DNA of 64,000 nt from assembly GCF_013416555.1 (NCBI RefSeq), contig NZ_JACCFG010000004.1, positions 186,001-250,000 of the forward strand, given 5' to 3'. The stretch is from Sphingomonas sp. R-74633. GTDB taxonomy: Bacteria > Pseudomonadota > Alphaproteobacteria > Sphingomonadales > Sphingomonadaceae. Positions 8,633-17,794 of this stretch are shown in pieces. The notes below the pieces were generated by a model. It made no database searches. It was given only the letters and a program-made list of their open reading frames with translations, and was not told the origin of the DNA. The position numbers and the translations under genes are program-made. Numbering within the stretch: the first letter of the stretch is position 1; the number at the start of each line of letters is the position of its first letter.

Positions 8633-9850
8633 TCAGGCCGTGCGCGTCAACTTCTCCAGCCGAACCAGCGCCAGCGCGATCAGCGCCAGCGGCACCAGCA
8701 CCAGGTAGAAGGCGGTCTGGCCGGAGAAGCGGTCGAAGGTGAAGCCGGTGATGAACGATCCGATCGTGCCGCCCAGTGCCGAGAAGATCACCATCAGCCC
8801 GACCATCGCGGCGTGGCGCTCGCGCGGCAGCGCGCTCAGCACTACCGACGAGACGATCGGGTAAATCGGCGCCATGAACACGCCGATCAGCGGGAAGATG
8901 TATGCGGCGATCGGCGCGTCGAACCAGCCCATGTCGGCGCGCGGCTTCAGGCCCTGCGTCGTCGGCAGCGTCAGCAGCACCAGCGCCGCGATCAGCGCCA
9001 GGCAGCCGAGCAGCAGCTTGAGCCAGCCGAGCCGCGCGACCAGTCCGCTCGCGCTCAGCCGCCCCACCGCCAGCGCGGCGACGAAGATGCTCGACGCCTG
9101 CACGCTCATCGCGCCGGGCAGATGCAGCACCTGGTTGTTGAAGGTCGGCAGCCAGGTGCCGACGCCCTGCTCGATCAGCACATAGAGGAAGATCGCGGTG
9201 AGGAAGGCGATGGTCGAAGGCAGCACGAGCAGCGCCAGCGCGTCGCGATAGCCGCTCGGCCCCTCCACCGGCTTTGCGGCGCCCTCGTCGAGATCAGCGA
9301 ACCACCACAGCACCGCTGCGAGCACCGCCAGCACGGCGATCACCCGGTAGACGCCGAGCCAGCCCTGCCCCGTCGCGTCCTGCCCGATGAACCAGCCGAA
9401 CAGCCAGATCCCGGCGAGGATGCCGACCATGAACACGCCTTCGATCAGCGAGGTCAGGCTGGCGTGCCGCGCCGGATCGGGCCGCACGAGCCCGATCGAG
9501 CTATAGGTCGCCACCTTGGCGATGCCGAAGCACAGGCCGACCAGCACGAAGAAGATCTGCATCGCCCAGAAGCTGTTCGCGAAGCTGATCGCCACCGCCC
9601 CCGCCGCGACCGCGAGCATCACCCCGATCTGGGCCCGCCGGAAGCCGAAGCGCGGCAAATTGGTCGCGAACAGGAAGGAAGCGACCACGACCGACAGGTC
9701 CTTGCACGCCTCGAGCGTCGCCGCCTGCGGCTTGGTCACGCCATAATGCGCGATCGACTGGAGGATCACCGTGCCGACGCTGTTCATCAGCAGCCCGAGC
9801 AGGGCGTAGCTGGTGATCAGGGCGGGTACCGCCCAGGCTGCGCGCTTCAT
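8633..9850 (-). CDS. Sugar MFS transporter (maltose-type permease)
   Basis: A 405-residue membrane protein with 12 predicted hydrophobic segments, beginning MKRAAWAVPALITSYALLGL. The MFS fold is clear. The sugar role is inferred from position: it follows the GH3 gene by 66 bases on the same strand and sits inside the LacI/GH65/TonB locus, as MalY does in the Caulobacter maltose locus. It would carry maltose or a related disaccharide across the inner membrane to the cytoplasmic GH65 enzyme. The ATG at 9850 has a good ggagagg ribosome site; 16 further upstream codons are open but have no ribosome site. Confidence 0.78.
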   Translation of the reverse strand: MKRAAWAVPALITSYALLGLLMNSVGTVILQSIAHYGVTKPQAATLEACKDLSVVVASFLFATNLPRFGFRRAQIGVMLAVAAGAVAISFANSFWAMQIFFVLVGLCFGIAKVATYSSIGLVRPDPARHASLTSLIEGVFMVGILAGIWLFGWFIGQDATGQGWLGVYRVIAVLAVLAAVLWWFADLDEGAAKPVEGPSGYRDALALLVLPSTIAFLTAIFLYVLIEQGVGTWLPTFNNQVLHLPGAMSVQASSIFVAALAVGRLSASGLVARLGWLKLLLGCLALIAALVLLTLPTTQGLKPRADMGWFDAPIAAYIFPLIGVFMAPIYPIVSSVVLSALPRERHAAMVGLMVIFSALGGTIGSFITGFTFDRFSGQTAFYLVLVPLALIALALVRLEKLTRTA

Positions 9851-9916
9851 GTCGATCCTCTCCGTCTCTGTCGCGCACGAGCCAAGCAGATCATGCAATG
9901 CATTTCAACGCCCGCG

Positions 9917-12154
9917 TCAGGCCGCCTCGAATTGGCTGTGGAGTTCCTCGTCTCCCGCACCCACCCAAAGGTCGAACGCCCCCGGTTCAACCCGCCACTG
10001 CCCATCGGCGGCGACCAGTGCCAGCTCGGCATAGGGAATGGCGAGCGTCACCACCCTCCGCTCACCTGGATCGAGGGGGACACGCGCATAGGCCTTCATC
10101 TGCCGCACCGGCCGCGTCCGGCTGGCGACGCGGTCATGGATATCGGCGCGGACAAACGCCTCGCCCCGCCGCGCCCCGGCATTGGTCACCACCACCCGGA
10201 CCTCCACCGCCTGGCCCTGCGTCACGCGCGCCGGCACGTGCAGCTCGGCGAGCGCGAAGCGCGTATACCCCTGCCCGCTGCCGAACGGGAACAGCGCCCG
10301 GTCCGGCGCATCGCGCCAATGGCTGCGGCCGGGCTCCATCGGGTCGCTGTTCGGCGCAGGCCGCCCGGTGCTCCGCCGGTCATAGGACCAGGGCTGCTGC
10401 CCAGTGGCGAGCGGGAAGCTGACCGGCAGGCGCCCGGTCGGTTCGCGCACCCCGAACAGCACATCCGCCACCGCCGCCCCGGTCTGCTCGCCGAGGAACC
10501 AGGTGCACAGCAGAGCCGGCGCCTCGCGCACCGCGCCTTCCAGCGCGAGCGCCCGTCCGCTCTTGAGCAGCACCACCACCGGCGTGCCCGTCGCCGCCAC
10601 CGCCTCGGCCAACGCCTGCTGCGCCGCCGGCACTGTGATCTCAGCGCGGCTATTGCCCTCCCCCGACATGTCGCCCGCCTCACCGATCGCCAGCAGCACG
10701 ACATCGGCGCCCTTGGCCGCCGCCACCGCCCGCGTGATCCCGCCGGCCAGCGGCTCGTGCACCCCGCTCCCCGCCTCGACCACCAGCGGCGCATCAAGCA
10801 ATGCCCGGATACCGGTAGCCAGATCGATGCCGTCCTTCGCATCGCCGGCGAACGACCACGGCCCATTTAGGTTCGCCTTGTCCGCCCCGAACGGCCCGAT
10901 CAGCGCGATCCGCTTGCCCTTGCGCGGCAGCGGCAACAGGTCGCCCTCGTTGCGCAGCAACACGATCGACCGCGTCGCCACCTCGCGCGCCACCGCCCTG
11001 ATCGCCGGCGTCGCCGTCCGCCTCTTCTCCGCACCCGCATCGAGCGAGCGGAACGGATCGTCGAACAGCCCCAGCGCTTCCTTCAGCGCCAGCACCCGCC
11101 GCACCGCCTCATCGACCCGCGCCATCGGCACCTTGCCGCTCTCGACCAGCCCCGGGAGGTATTTGTTGTAGAAGCCGCTCTGCATCGAGACATCGACGCC
11201 CGCCAGCATCGCCAGCCGCGCCGCATCCGCCTCGTCGCTCGCCACGCCGTGCGCGATCAGCTCGCGATCGGCGTCATAGTCCGAGACGCAGACGCCGGCG
11301 AAGCCCAGTTCGCCGCGCAGCACGTCGGTAAGCAACCAGCGATTGGCGGTCGCCGGCACGCCGTTGAAGTCGGTGAACGAGGCGATCGTCGCCCCTGCCC
11401 CCGCGCCGAACCCGGCCGCGAACGGCGGCAGATAGGTCTCGCGCAACTCGGCCACGCTCATGTCGACCGCGGCATATTCCATCCCGCCGCGCACCGCCGA
11501 ATAGCCGGCGAAATGCTTGGGCGTGGCGAGCAGGCTGTCCGCCCTGCGCAGATCCGCCCCCTGGAAACCCCGCACGCGCGCCGCGGCAAGCTGGCGGTTG
11601 AGCAGCACATCCTCGCCCGCCCCCTCGGCCACCCGCCCCCAGCGCTGGTCGCGCGCGACATCGACCACCGGCGCGAAGGTCCAGTGCAGCCCGCCCGCGC
11701 TCGCTTCCTCCGCCACCGCCCGCGCCGCGCGCTCGGAGAGTTCGGGATCGAACGCCGCCGCCTCGGCGAGCGGGATCGGGAAGATCGTCCGGCAGCCATG
11801 GATCACATCGGCCGCGAAGACGAGCGGGATGCCGAGCCGGCTCTTGAGCGCCGCCGCCTGTGCCCGCCGCGCGCCCGCCACGCCATATCCGTTGAACAAC
11901 ATCCCCACCCGGCCCGCACGAATATCGGCGAGCATCGCATCGGCCCCGCGCGGATCGACCACGGGGTTGAACACCGCGCCGACCGGGCGGATCTCGTCGT
12001 TGAAGCAGCTGAGCTGGCCTGCCTTCTCGGCGATCGTCATCCGGGCGATCAGCCCGTCGATCCGCGCCGACGACGCCCGCGCCGCCACGGGCAGCAAGCC
12101 GAGCAGCGCGGCCTGCGCCGATCCGGCCAGCAAGGCGCGCCGGCCGATTCGCAT
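9917..12154 (-). CDS. Exported glycoside hydrolase family 3 (beta-glucosidase type)
   Basis: A 745-residue GH3 enzyme. The N-terminus has a twin-arginine-like export signal (RIGRRALLAGSAQAALLGL, then ARA-S). The catalytic domain contains the KHFAGY motif, and the nucleophile is Asp292 in CVSDYDADRE. The second alpha/beta domain carries ATRSIVLLRNEGDLLPLP and the GEGNSRAEITVP segment that bears the acid/base region, and there is a C-terminal fibronectin-III-like domain. It removes terminal beta-glucosyl or related residues in the periplasm. The ATG at 12154 has a poor ribosome site; an in-frame TTG at 12187 follows GAGAGAGG and may be the true start, adding 11 residues. It is probably transcribed with the MFS gene, divergently from the TonB receptor. 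Confidence 0.88.
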   Translation of the reverse strand: MRIGRRALLAGSAQAALLGLLPVAARASSARIDGLIARMTIAEKAGQLSCFNDEIRPVGAVFNPVVDPRGADAMLADIRAGRVGMLFNGYGVAGARRAQAAALKSRLGIPLVFAADVIHGCRTIFPIPLAEAAAFDPELSERAARAVAEEASAGGLHWTFAPVVDVARDQRWGRVAEGAGEDVLLNRQLAAARVRGFQGADLRRADSLLATPKHFAGYSAVRGGMEYAAVDMSVAELRETYLPPFAAGFGAGAGATIASFTDFNGVPATANRWLLTDVLRGELGFAGVCVSDYDADRELIAHGVASDEADAARLAMLAGVDVSMQSGFYNKYLPGLVESGKVPMARVDEAVRRVLALKEALGLFDDPFRSLDAGAEKRRTATPAIRAVAREVATRSIVLLRNEGDLLPLPRKGKRIALIGPFGADKANLNGPWSFAGDAKDGIDLATGIRALLDAPLVVEAGSGVHEPLAGGITRAVAAAKGADVVLLAIGEAGDMSGEGNSRAEITVPAAQQALAEAVAATGTPVVVLLKSGRALALEGAVREAPALLCTWFLGEQTGAAVADVLFGVREPTGRLPVSFPLATGQQPWSYDRRSTGRPAPNSDPMEPGRSHWRDAPDRALFPFGSGQGYTRFALAELHVPARVTQGQAVEVRVVVTNAGARRGEAFVRADIHDRVASRTRPVRQMKAYARVPLDPGERRVVTLAIPYAELALVAADGQWRVEPGAFDLWVGAGDEELHSQFEAA

Positions 12155-12299
12155 CCCGGCCCCGCCGCGCGCGCTTTTCTGTGTCAAAACCTCTCTCCCG
12201 CGTGACGAACCCTTGCAACGAAGGCCGCCGAAAGCCGTTGGAATCCGGACCTGTTGCACCAGCGCACCACTGGCTGGCAAATTGTTCGTGACAGTTGCA

Positions 12300-12312
12300 G
12301 AAAACGATTTCA
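12300..12312. promoter_or_regulatory. Candidate LacI-family operator between GH3 and TonB receptor genes
   Basis: GAAAACGATTTCA repeats the core of the site at 5603-5615 with one change. It lies in the divergent promoter region, 77 bases before the receptor start and about 113-146 bases before the GH3 start, so it could control both directions. The right half-site is less symmetric than at 5601. Confidence 0.55.
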
Positions 12313-12388
12313 TTATGTGGGCGTCGTGACTAATCGAGCGGGATCAACCCGCCGGACAGTCCGGCGATAACTCGGTTGGGGAGGATAT

Positions 12389-14917
12389 ATGTTGCTTTCC
12401 GTTCGCGCGGGCGTTCGCGCCGCGCTGTTGGCCAGTGCCGCCATGCTGCCGCTCGCCGCCCAGGCCCAGACGGCCACCACCGACGCGGCCACCCCCGCCG
12501 CGCAGGATGATGCCGCCGACGAAGGCCAGATCATCGTCACCGGCCAGACCACGCCCAATCGTCCGCTGATCACTGCCTCGGCCGACATCACGCTCGCCAA
12601 CCGCGAACTGATCGACCAGAAGGCCCCGCGCTCGACCGCCGACCTGCTCGAGATGGTCCCGGGCATCTTCGTCGAGGCGACCGCCGGCGCGGTTTCCAAC
12701 AACTATTCGGTCCGGGGCCTTCAGGGCGGCGGCCAGCGCTTCGTCCAGCTCGAAGAGGACGGCATGCCGATCCTCTACGGCGGCGGCGGCGCCGACTTCT
12801 TCTTCGACCAGGACCTGACCATCGATCGCCTCGAAGCGGTCAAGGGCGGTTCGTCGGGCGTGCTCACCGTCAACGGCGCGGGCGCGACGATCAACTTCAT
12901 CTCGAAGGCCGTGAACCATGAGCGTCCCGAGGGTGCGGTCCGCTTCACCGGCTACAACTACGGCCTGAAGCGCGCCGACGGCTATTACTCGCAGCCGATC
13001 ACCGACAAGCTGGCCTTCAGCGTCGGCGGCTATATCCAGTCGAGCCCGGGCGTTCGCAAGAACACCAACGACTATGCCGGCTGGCGCCTCAAGGGCACGC
13101 TCGAGTACAAGTTCGACGATGGCGGCTATATCCGCCTGTCGGGCAAGGGCGGCGACATGAAGAACGCCTATTATGCCGACCAGCCGTACAAGTTCACCGA
13201 CGGCAAGCCGGGCAGCGTTCCCAGCCTCGACACCCAGTTCGGCAATGTCGGCGGCCGCGCCTTCTCGAACATCGCCGTGCCGGTCTCGACCTTCGCGCAT
13301 TCGAGCGGCACTCGCGAATTCAACTATGACGACGGCATCGTCTCGAAGACCTGGCAGGCGCGTCTCGACTTCGAGAAGCCCATCTCGGACTCGGTCACGC
13401 TGTTCGGCCATGGCCGCTATCTCGACTATTCGTACGACTTCAACGGCCTGTTCCCGGGTTCGGGCACCGGCAATGCAGGTCTGACGAGCGCGGTCAATTA
13501 TCTCACCCCGGGTGCGACCTCGCCGATCAACGATCTGCTGACCGCCGGCCAGGCCGCCTTCCCCACCACCGTGCGCTTCGGCATCAAGAACCTGCGCACC
13601 GGCCAGATCATCGGATCGAACCAGACCGCGCTGCTCAATGCGCTGAACGGCAATAGCTTCCTGCAGCGCACCACGCTCAACCACGACGCCATCGACGCCT
13701 ATGACCTGGGCTTCAACGTTGGCGGCCGCTGGAACTTCGAGAGCGGCAACTTCAAGAACTCGCTGACCGCCGGCGTGATGTACTACAAGACCAAGCGCGA
13801 CCAGGACCAGTCGGCGACCGCCAGCGTGGTCAACGACGTCCGCACCAACAGCGACGTCTATGACATCGTGGCGCTCAACGCGACCAACGGCGTCATCGGC
13901 ACGCTGTCGGACAACGGCCTGGTCTCCTATGGTGACTGGGGCGCGGGCATCCGCAGCCGCCAGGATGACAGCCTGTCGCTCTATGTGAACGACGAGTTCT
14001 CGATCGGCGATCTGCACATCGACGGCGGCGTGCGCTGGGAGCAGGACAATGCCACGGCATGGGACGGCAACCAGGCAGCGGTGAACCAGGCGGTCCAGCC
14101 TGGCACCGCGGGCGTGCTGACCACGGTCGGCTCGACCTGGGACGGCACCTACACCGTGCGCAAGGCGAAGAAGAAGGCGGTGGCCTACACCGTCGGCGCG
14201 AACTACCTGATCACGCCGAACTTCTCGGTCTATGCCCGCTATGCCAACGGCTTCCAGATGAACAACGTCGATGCCATCACCGGCATCGAGCTGTACGAAG
14301 CCGGCGTCCGCGCGCAGATGGGCCGCATGTTCTCGGGCTCGGCGACGGTGTTCCGCACCAACTTCAAGAACCAGAACTACAATTTCGCCGATCCGGTGAA
14401 CCCGTCGGTGCAGAGCAACATCAATGCCGATCTGCGCACCAACGGTGTCGAGCTCGACCTGAACTTCCGTCCGATCAACGCCTTCTCGATCGACTTCCAG
14501 GGCGTGTTCCAGGATCCGAAGCTGGTCAATCTGGCGATCAACGGCGCCAACCAGAATGGCTTCGAAGGCAATCGTCCGGAACGTACCCCGGCGCGCCTGT
14601 TCACGATCACGCCGAGCTACAAGCTGCCGAACGGTCTCGGTGAGATCTATGGCCGCTACAAGTATATCGGCAAGATCTACGCCGACGCCGGCAACGGCGT
14701 GGCCCTGCCGAGCTACGGCGTGACCAGCGTGGGCGCCTCGTTCAACCTCAGCAAGCAGCTGCAGGTGAGCGTGAACGCGGACAATATCTTCAACGTCATC
14801 GGCCTCACCGAGGGTAACCCCCGCCAAGGCCAGACGCAGGCGATCACCGACGGCTATTTCTACGCCCGCGGCATCGTCGGCGCGACCTATGGTGGTTCGG
14901 TCACGTTCAAGTTCTGA
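12389..14917 (+). CDS. TonB-dependent receptor (maltose-type locus)
   Basis: An 842-residue outer-membrane transporter. A signal peptide ends at LAAQAQ (about residue 26); a TonB-box-like stretch GQIIVTG follows; the plug domain contains STADLLEMVPGIFVE and NNYSVRGLQGGG; the 22-strand barrel ends in the usual C-terminal aromatic residue (GGSVTFKF). The ATG has a strong ggggagg site seven bases upstream. It lies between the GH3 gene and the (alpha/alpha)6 enzyme and downstream of a LacI-type operator. By analogy with Caulobacter MalA, it likely imports maltodextrins or related oligosaccharides. The substrate is inferred from context only. Confidence 0.92.
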   Translation: MLLSVRAGVRAALLASAAMLPLAAQAQTATTDAATPAAQDDAADEGQIIVTGQTTPNRPLITASADITLANRELIDQKAPRSTADLLEMVPGIFVEATAGAVSNNYSVRGLQGGGQRFVQLEEDGMPILYGGGGADFFFDQDLTIDRLEAVKGGSSGVLTVNGAGATINFISKAVNHERPEGAVRFTGYNYGLKRADGYYSQPITDKLAFSVGGYIQSSPGVRKNTNDYAGWRLKGTLEYKFDDGGYIRLSGKGGDMKNAYYADQPYKFTDGKPGSVPSLDTQFGNVGGRAFSNIAVPVSTFAHSSGTREFNYDDGIVSKTWQARLDFEKPISDSVTLFGHGRYLDYSYDFNGLFPGSGTGNAGLTSAVNYLTPGATSPINDLLTAGQAAFPTTVRFGIKNLRTGQIIGSNQTALLNALNGNSFLQRTTLNHDAIDAYDLGFNVGGRWNFESGNFKNSLTAGVMYYKTKRDQDQSATASVVNDVRTNSDVYDIVALNATNGVIGTLSDNGLVSYGDWGAGIRSRQDDSLSLYVNDEFSIGDLHIDGGVRWEQDNATAWDGNQAAVNQAVQPGTAGVLTTVGSTWDGTYTVRKAKKKAVAYTVGANYLITPNFSVYARYANGFQMNNVDAITGIELYEAGVRAQMGRMFSGSATVFRTNFKNQNYNFADPVNPSVQSNINADLRTNGVELDLNFRPINAFSIDFQGVFQDPKLVNLAINGANQNGFEGNRPERTPARLFTITPSYKLPNGLGEIYGRYKYIGKIYADAGNGVALPSYGVTSVGASFNLSKQLQVSVNADNIFNVIGLTEGNPRQGQTQAITDGYFYARGIVGATYGGSVTFKF

Positions 14918-15003
14918 TAGCCCGCAAGGGTTGCAAGATGGGGGCGCGGCAACTGAAAGGTTCGCCGCGCCTTTCCATATCCGGAAGACAAGAGGAGAGA
15001 CGG

Positions 15004-17073
15004 ATGCGAGGTTCGATGCGGTTGCTGCTGGCGGGCGGGCTGCTGCTCGCGGGCACGAGCACGGCGGCGCTGGCGCAGAAGCGCGCGGCGAAGGCGCCCG
15101 AGCTGGCCTACAGCCTGACCGAGGGACAGAATCTCAACGCCTTCGTGCGCGACGGCAAGGTCGCGGCGCATCTGCTGCTGCGCAACGGCAGCGATCCGCG
15201 CATCCTCGTCGCTTTCCCGGCCGGCAACAGCGGCGTCGGCCTGTGGTTCCAGCCGCTCGCCCGCGCTGCGACGTGGCGGCTCGATCAGGCCCCGCGTCCG
15301 GTCACGCTGGCCGATGGCAAGGGCCGTCCGCTTCATGGCATCGAGAGCATCGCGACGATCGACGCCGCCCGGCTCGCGCCCAAGCAGGCCGTGCTCTCCA
15401 ATGTCCGCTTCCTGCGCGACTACCAGTCGGTCGGCCGCTTCCCGGCCGAAGTGACGGCGCCCGTCCGCATCGAGGGCAACCGCATCCTCTATGCCCGCGA
15501 CCGCGTCGACGGCGCGCCGGGCTACCGCCTGGAGATCCAGGTGCTGGGCGGCCGGATCGAGAATGGCGAGATCGTCGCGGGCGCGAATGGACGCATCCGG
15601 CTGCGGATCGTTGCGGCGACCGGCGATACGCCACTGACCGGCCTCAGCAAGGCGGAGCTGCTCAATACCAAAGCAGCCACCGATCCTGCCGCGCGTAACG
15701 CGCTCGCTTTCCTCAGCTACCGGGAGAAATTCCTGGCCGGCTCGTGGCGCTTCGATACCTATTTCGGCCGTGACACGCTGATGTCGGTCCGCCTGCTGAT
15801 GCCCGCGCTCAAGGGCGCGGCGGTCGAGGCCGGGCTCGGCGCGGTGCTTGCCCGGCTCAACCCCGGCGGCGAAGTCGCGCACGAGGAGGGGCTCTCCGAA
15901 TTCGCGCTGATCGACCATGCCCAGCACAAGCAGTCCGGCGGTGCCGCCGCGACGCTCGATTACGGTATGATCGATGACGATTACATGCTCGGTCCCGTCT
16001 CCGCCGACTATCTGCTCGGCCCGGCGACGCGGGCGGCGGCGCAAACTTTCCTGGCCAAAAGGGTTCACAGCGAAGCGAATCCGGGTGGTACCGAGCCGGC
16101 CGGAACCCTCCTGGTGCGCAACCTTCGCTACGTTATCGATCAAGTGCGTCCATTCGCCGAGGACCCGCGCTGGAGCAACCTCGTCGCGATCCACAAGGGC
16201 CGCCTGACCGGCCAGTGGCGCGACAGCGAGGAAGGGCTCGGCCGCGGCCGCTATCCCTATGATGTGAATGCAGTTTTGGTCCCCGCCGCGCTGGAAGCCG
16301 CCGACAAGCTGATGCGCGCCGGGCTGCTCGACGCCTATCTGACTCCGAAGGACCGCACTGCCCTTGCCCGCGCCCATGCCATGGCCGCCATTTGGCGCAG
16401 CCAGGCCCCCGGCCTGTTCGCGGTCGAGACCCCCGGCCCCGAGGCCGCCGCCCAGGTCCGCGACTATGCCGCCCGTGTCAGCGTCCCCGCCGGGCCTGCG
16501 CTGGCCGCACTCAAGGGTCAGGCACTGCGCTACCACGCGATCGCGCTCGACGATCACGGCAAGCCGGTGCCGATCCTCAACTCGGACGAGGGCTTTTCCC
16601 TCCTGTTCGGCCATCCCGATCCGGCCGACCTCCAGACCTATGTCGGCGCGCTCGCCCGGCCCTTCCCGGCAGGCCTGATGACCGATATCGGCCTGCTCGT
16701 CGCCAACCCGGCGCTGGCCAGCACTGAGGTGCAGGACCGCTTCACCCCGGGCGCCTATCACGGTGCCGTGGTGTGGTCGTGGCAGCAGGCGCTGTTCGCC
16801 GCCGGCCTCGAGCGCCAGCTCGCCCGCACCGACCTGCCCCCCGCCACCCGCGCAGTGCTGAAGGATGCCCAGAGCAAGCTCTGGCGAGCGATCCAGGCCA
16901 CCCGGGCGACGCAGAGCTCGGAGCTCTGGTCCTGGGCCTATGAGAATGGCCGCTACAAGGTCGTCGCCTTCGGCGCCGGCAAGGCGGACGTCGACGAGTC
17001 CAACGCCGCCCAGCTGTGGAGCACCGTCTATCTCGCCGTCCAGCCGCCCAAGGCTCCCGCGAAGAAGCGCTGA
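15004..17073 (+). CDS. Exported (alpha/alpha)6-barrel glycosidase-like protein
   Basis: A 689-residue secreted protein: signal peptide MRGSMRLLLAGGLLLAGTS ending ALAQ. A beta-rich N-terminal region is followed by segments typical of six-hairpin glycosidases: YREKFLAGSWRFDTYFGRDTL, HEEGLSEFALIDHAQH, DYGMIDDDYMLG, WRDSEEGLGRGRYPYDVNA and GAVVWSWQQALFAAGLERQL. FGRDT and the late SWQQAL helix recall GH15/GH63-type amylolytic enzymes, but I cannot place it in a numbered family. The ATG at 15004 follows agaggagag. It starts 86 bases after the TonB receptor on the same strand and is probably in its operon. It would trim imported oligosaccharides in the periplasm. Confidence 0.65.
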   Translation: MRGSMRLLLAGGLLLAGTSTAALAQKRAAKAPELAYSLTEGQNLNAFVRDGKVAAHLLLRNGSDPRILVAFPAGNSGVGLWFQPLARAATWRLDQAPRPVTLADGKGRPLHGIESIATIDAARLAPKQAVLSNVRFLRDYQSVGRFPAEVTAPVRIEGNRILYARDRVDGAPGYRLEIQVLGGRIENGEIVAGANGRIRLRIVAATGDTPLTGLSKAELLNTKAATDPAARNALAFLSYREKFLAGSWRFDTYFGRDTLMSVRLLMPALKGAAVEAGLGAVLARLNPGGEVAHEEGLSEFALIDHAQHKQSGGAAATLDYGMIDDDYMLGPVSADYLLGPATRAAAQTFLAKRVHSEANPGGTEPAGTLLVRNLRYVIDQVRPFAEDPRWSNLVAIHKGRLTGQWRDSEEGLGRGRYPYDVNAVLVPAALEAADKLMRAGLLDAYLTPKDRTALARAHAMAAIWRSQAPGLFAVETPGPEAAAQVRDYAARVSVPAGPALAALKGQALRYHAIALDDHGKPVPILNSDEGFSLLFGHPDPADLQTYVGALARPFPAGLMTDIGLLVANPALASTEVQDRFTPGAYHGAVVWSWQQALFAAGLERQLARTDLPPATRAVLKDAQSKLWRAIQATRATQSSELWSWAYENGRYKVVAFGAGKADVDESNAAQLWSTVYLAVQPPKAPAKKR

Positions 17074-17094
17074 GCCTCGATCAAACACCCCACC

Positions 17095-17130
17095 TGCCCG
17101 TCATCCTCCCCGGGATGGCGGGCAATTTTT
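17095..17130 (+). terminator. Rho-independent terminator
   Basis: Twelve-base arms 17095-17106 and 17113-17124 (tgcccgtcatcc / ggatggcgggca, one wobble pair) with a 6-base loop, followed by attttt. It ends the TonB receptor/glycosidase transcript, just before the convergent DUF6445 gene. Confidence 0.8.
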
Positions 17131-17794
17131 AGGTGGCAGACAGGAAGGCGGTGACCGTCAGTCGCCCCGTCGCCGGATCGCTATCCAGCACCGCTCCCGG
17201 CGGAATTGCTCCGCTGTGGAGCAGCGCGCTGCGGTAAATCACCGCGCGATTATACCGCGCCTCGACATGCGCGATCCGCTCGAACAGCGGGCTATCGCCA
17301 AACGGATAAGCCGCGTCCGGCGGTTCGGCGCGTAGCTCGGCATTGAGCGTGGCGAGATACTCCGCCGAGCGCGCTGCATCGATCGTCTCGAAGCCGGTGG
17401 CGCGGTGCCGGAAGAACGCGGTTCCGTCCCCTTCCGAGAGGTAGTGGACCAGCGCGATCCGCCCCGGCTGCACGGCATCGATATGCGGCAGGCGTTGCTC
17501 GACGCCCAGCTCGCCCGGCAGCGTGGTCACGATAGAGAAGCTCGCGTCGAGCAGCTGGACACCCGCCACCCCAAGCACCTCGCGCAACACCGGCACCAGC
17601 GCCGGCCGCACCTTGGCGAAATAGTCCGCCGGCAGCGGCGCGCGGATACCCGGATAGTGATGCCGCCCCGGCTCGAACGCCGCCGCCAGCGCCGCCGCAC
17701 GCAGCGCATCCGGATCGGGATGGAAGCCATCGACGATCGCGATCGGCTGCCCTTCGGTGCCGATCCGCCGCGCGACGATGTCGGGCTTGGTCAC
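17129..17794 (-). CDS. DUF6445 family protein (2OG-oxygenase-like)
   Basis: A 221-residue cytoplasmic protein. The LPHIDAVQPGRIALVHYLSEG segment (His-x-Asp) and the later HSG/R-rich end resemble the double-stranded beta-helix of Fe(II)/2-oxoglutarate oxygenases; the family is known mainly from sphingomonads and Caulobacter next to flavin halogenases. Its first codon overlaps the end of the halogenase gene (ATGA), so the two are coupled. No biochemical function is established that I know of. A partner or tailoring role for the halogenase product is an inference from position. Confidence 0.65.
   Translation of the reverse strand: MTKPDIVARRIGTEGQPIAIVDGFHPDPDALRAAALAAAFEPGRHHYPGIRAPLPADYFAKVRPALVPVLREVLGVAGVQLLDASFSIVTTLPGELGVEQRLPHIDAVQPGRIALVHYLSEGDGTAFFRHRATGFETIDAARSAEYLATLNAELRAEPPDAAYPFGDSPLFERIAHVEARYNRAVIYRSALLHSGAIPPGAVLDSDPATGRLTVTAFLSAT

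Noticed and set aside
12344..14827. 827-codon open frame antisense to the TonB receptor gene
   Set aside because: It has low-complexity composition (V/D/R/A-rich) typical of antisense frames in GC-rich genes, has no ribosome site, and is fully covered by a confident receptor gene.
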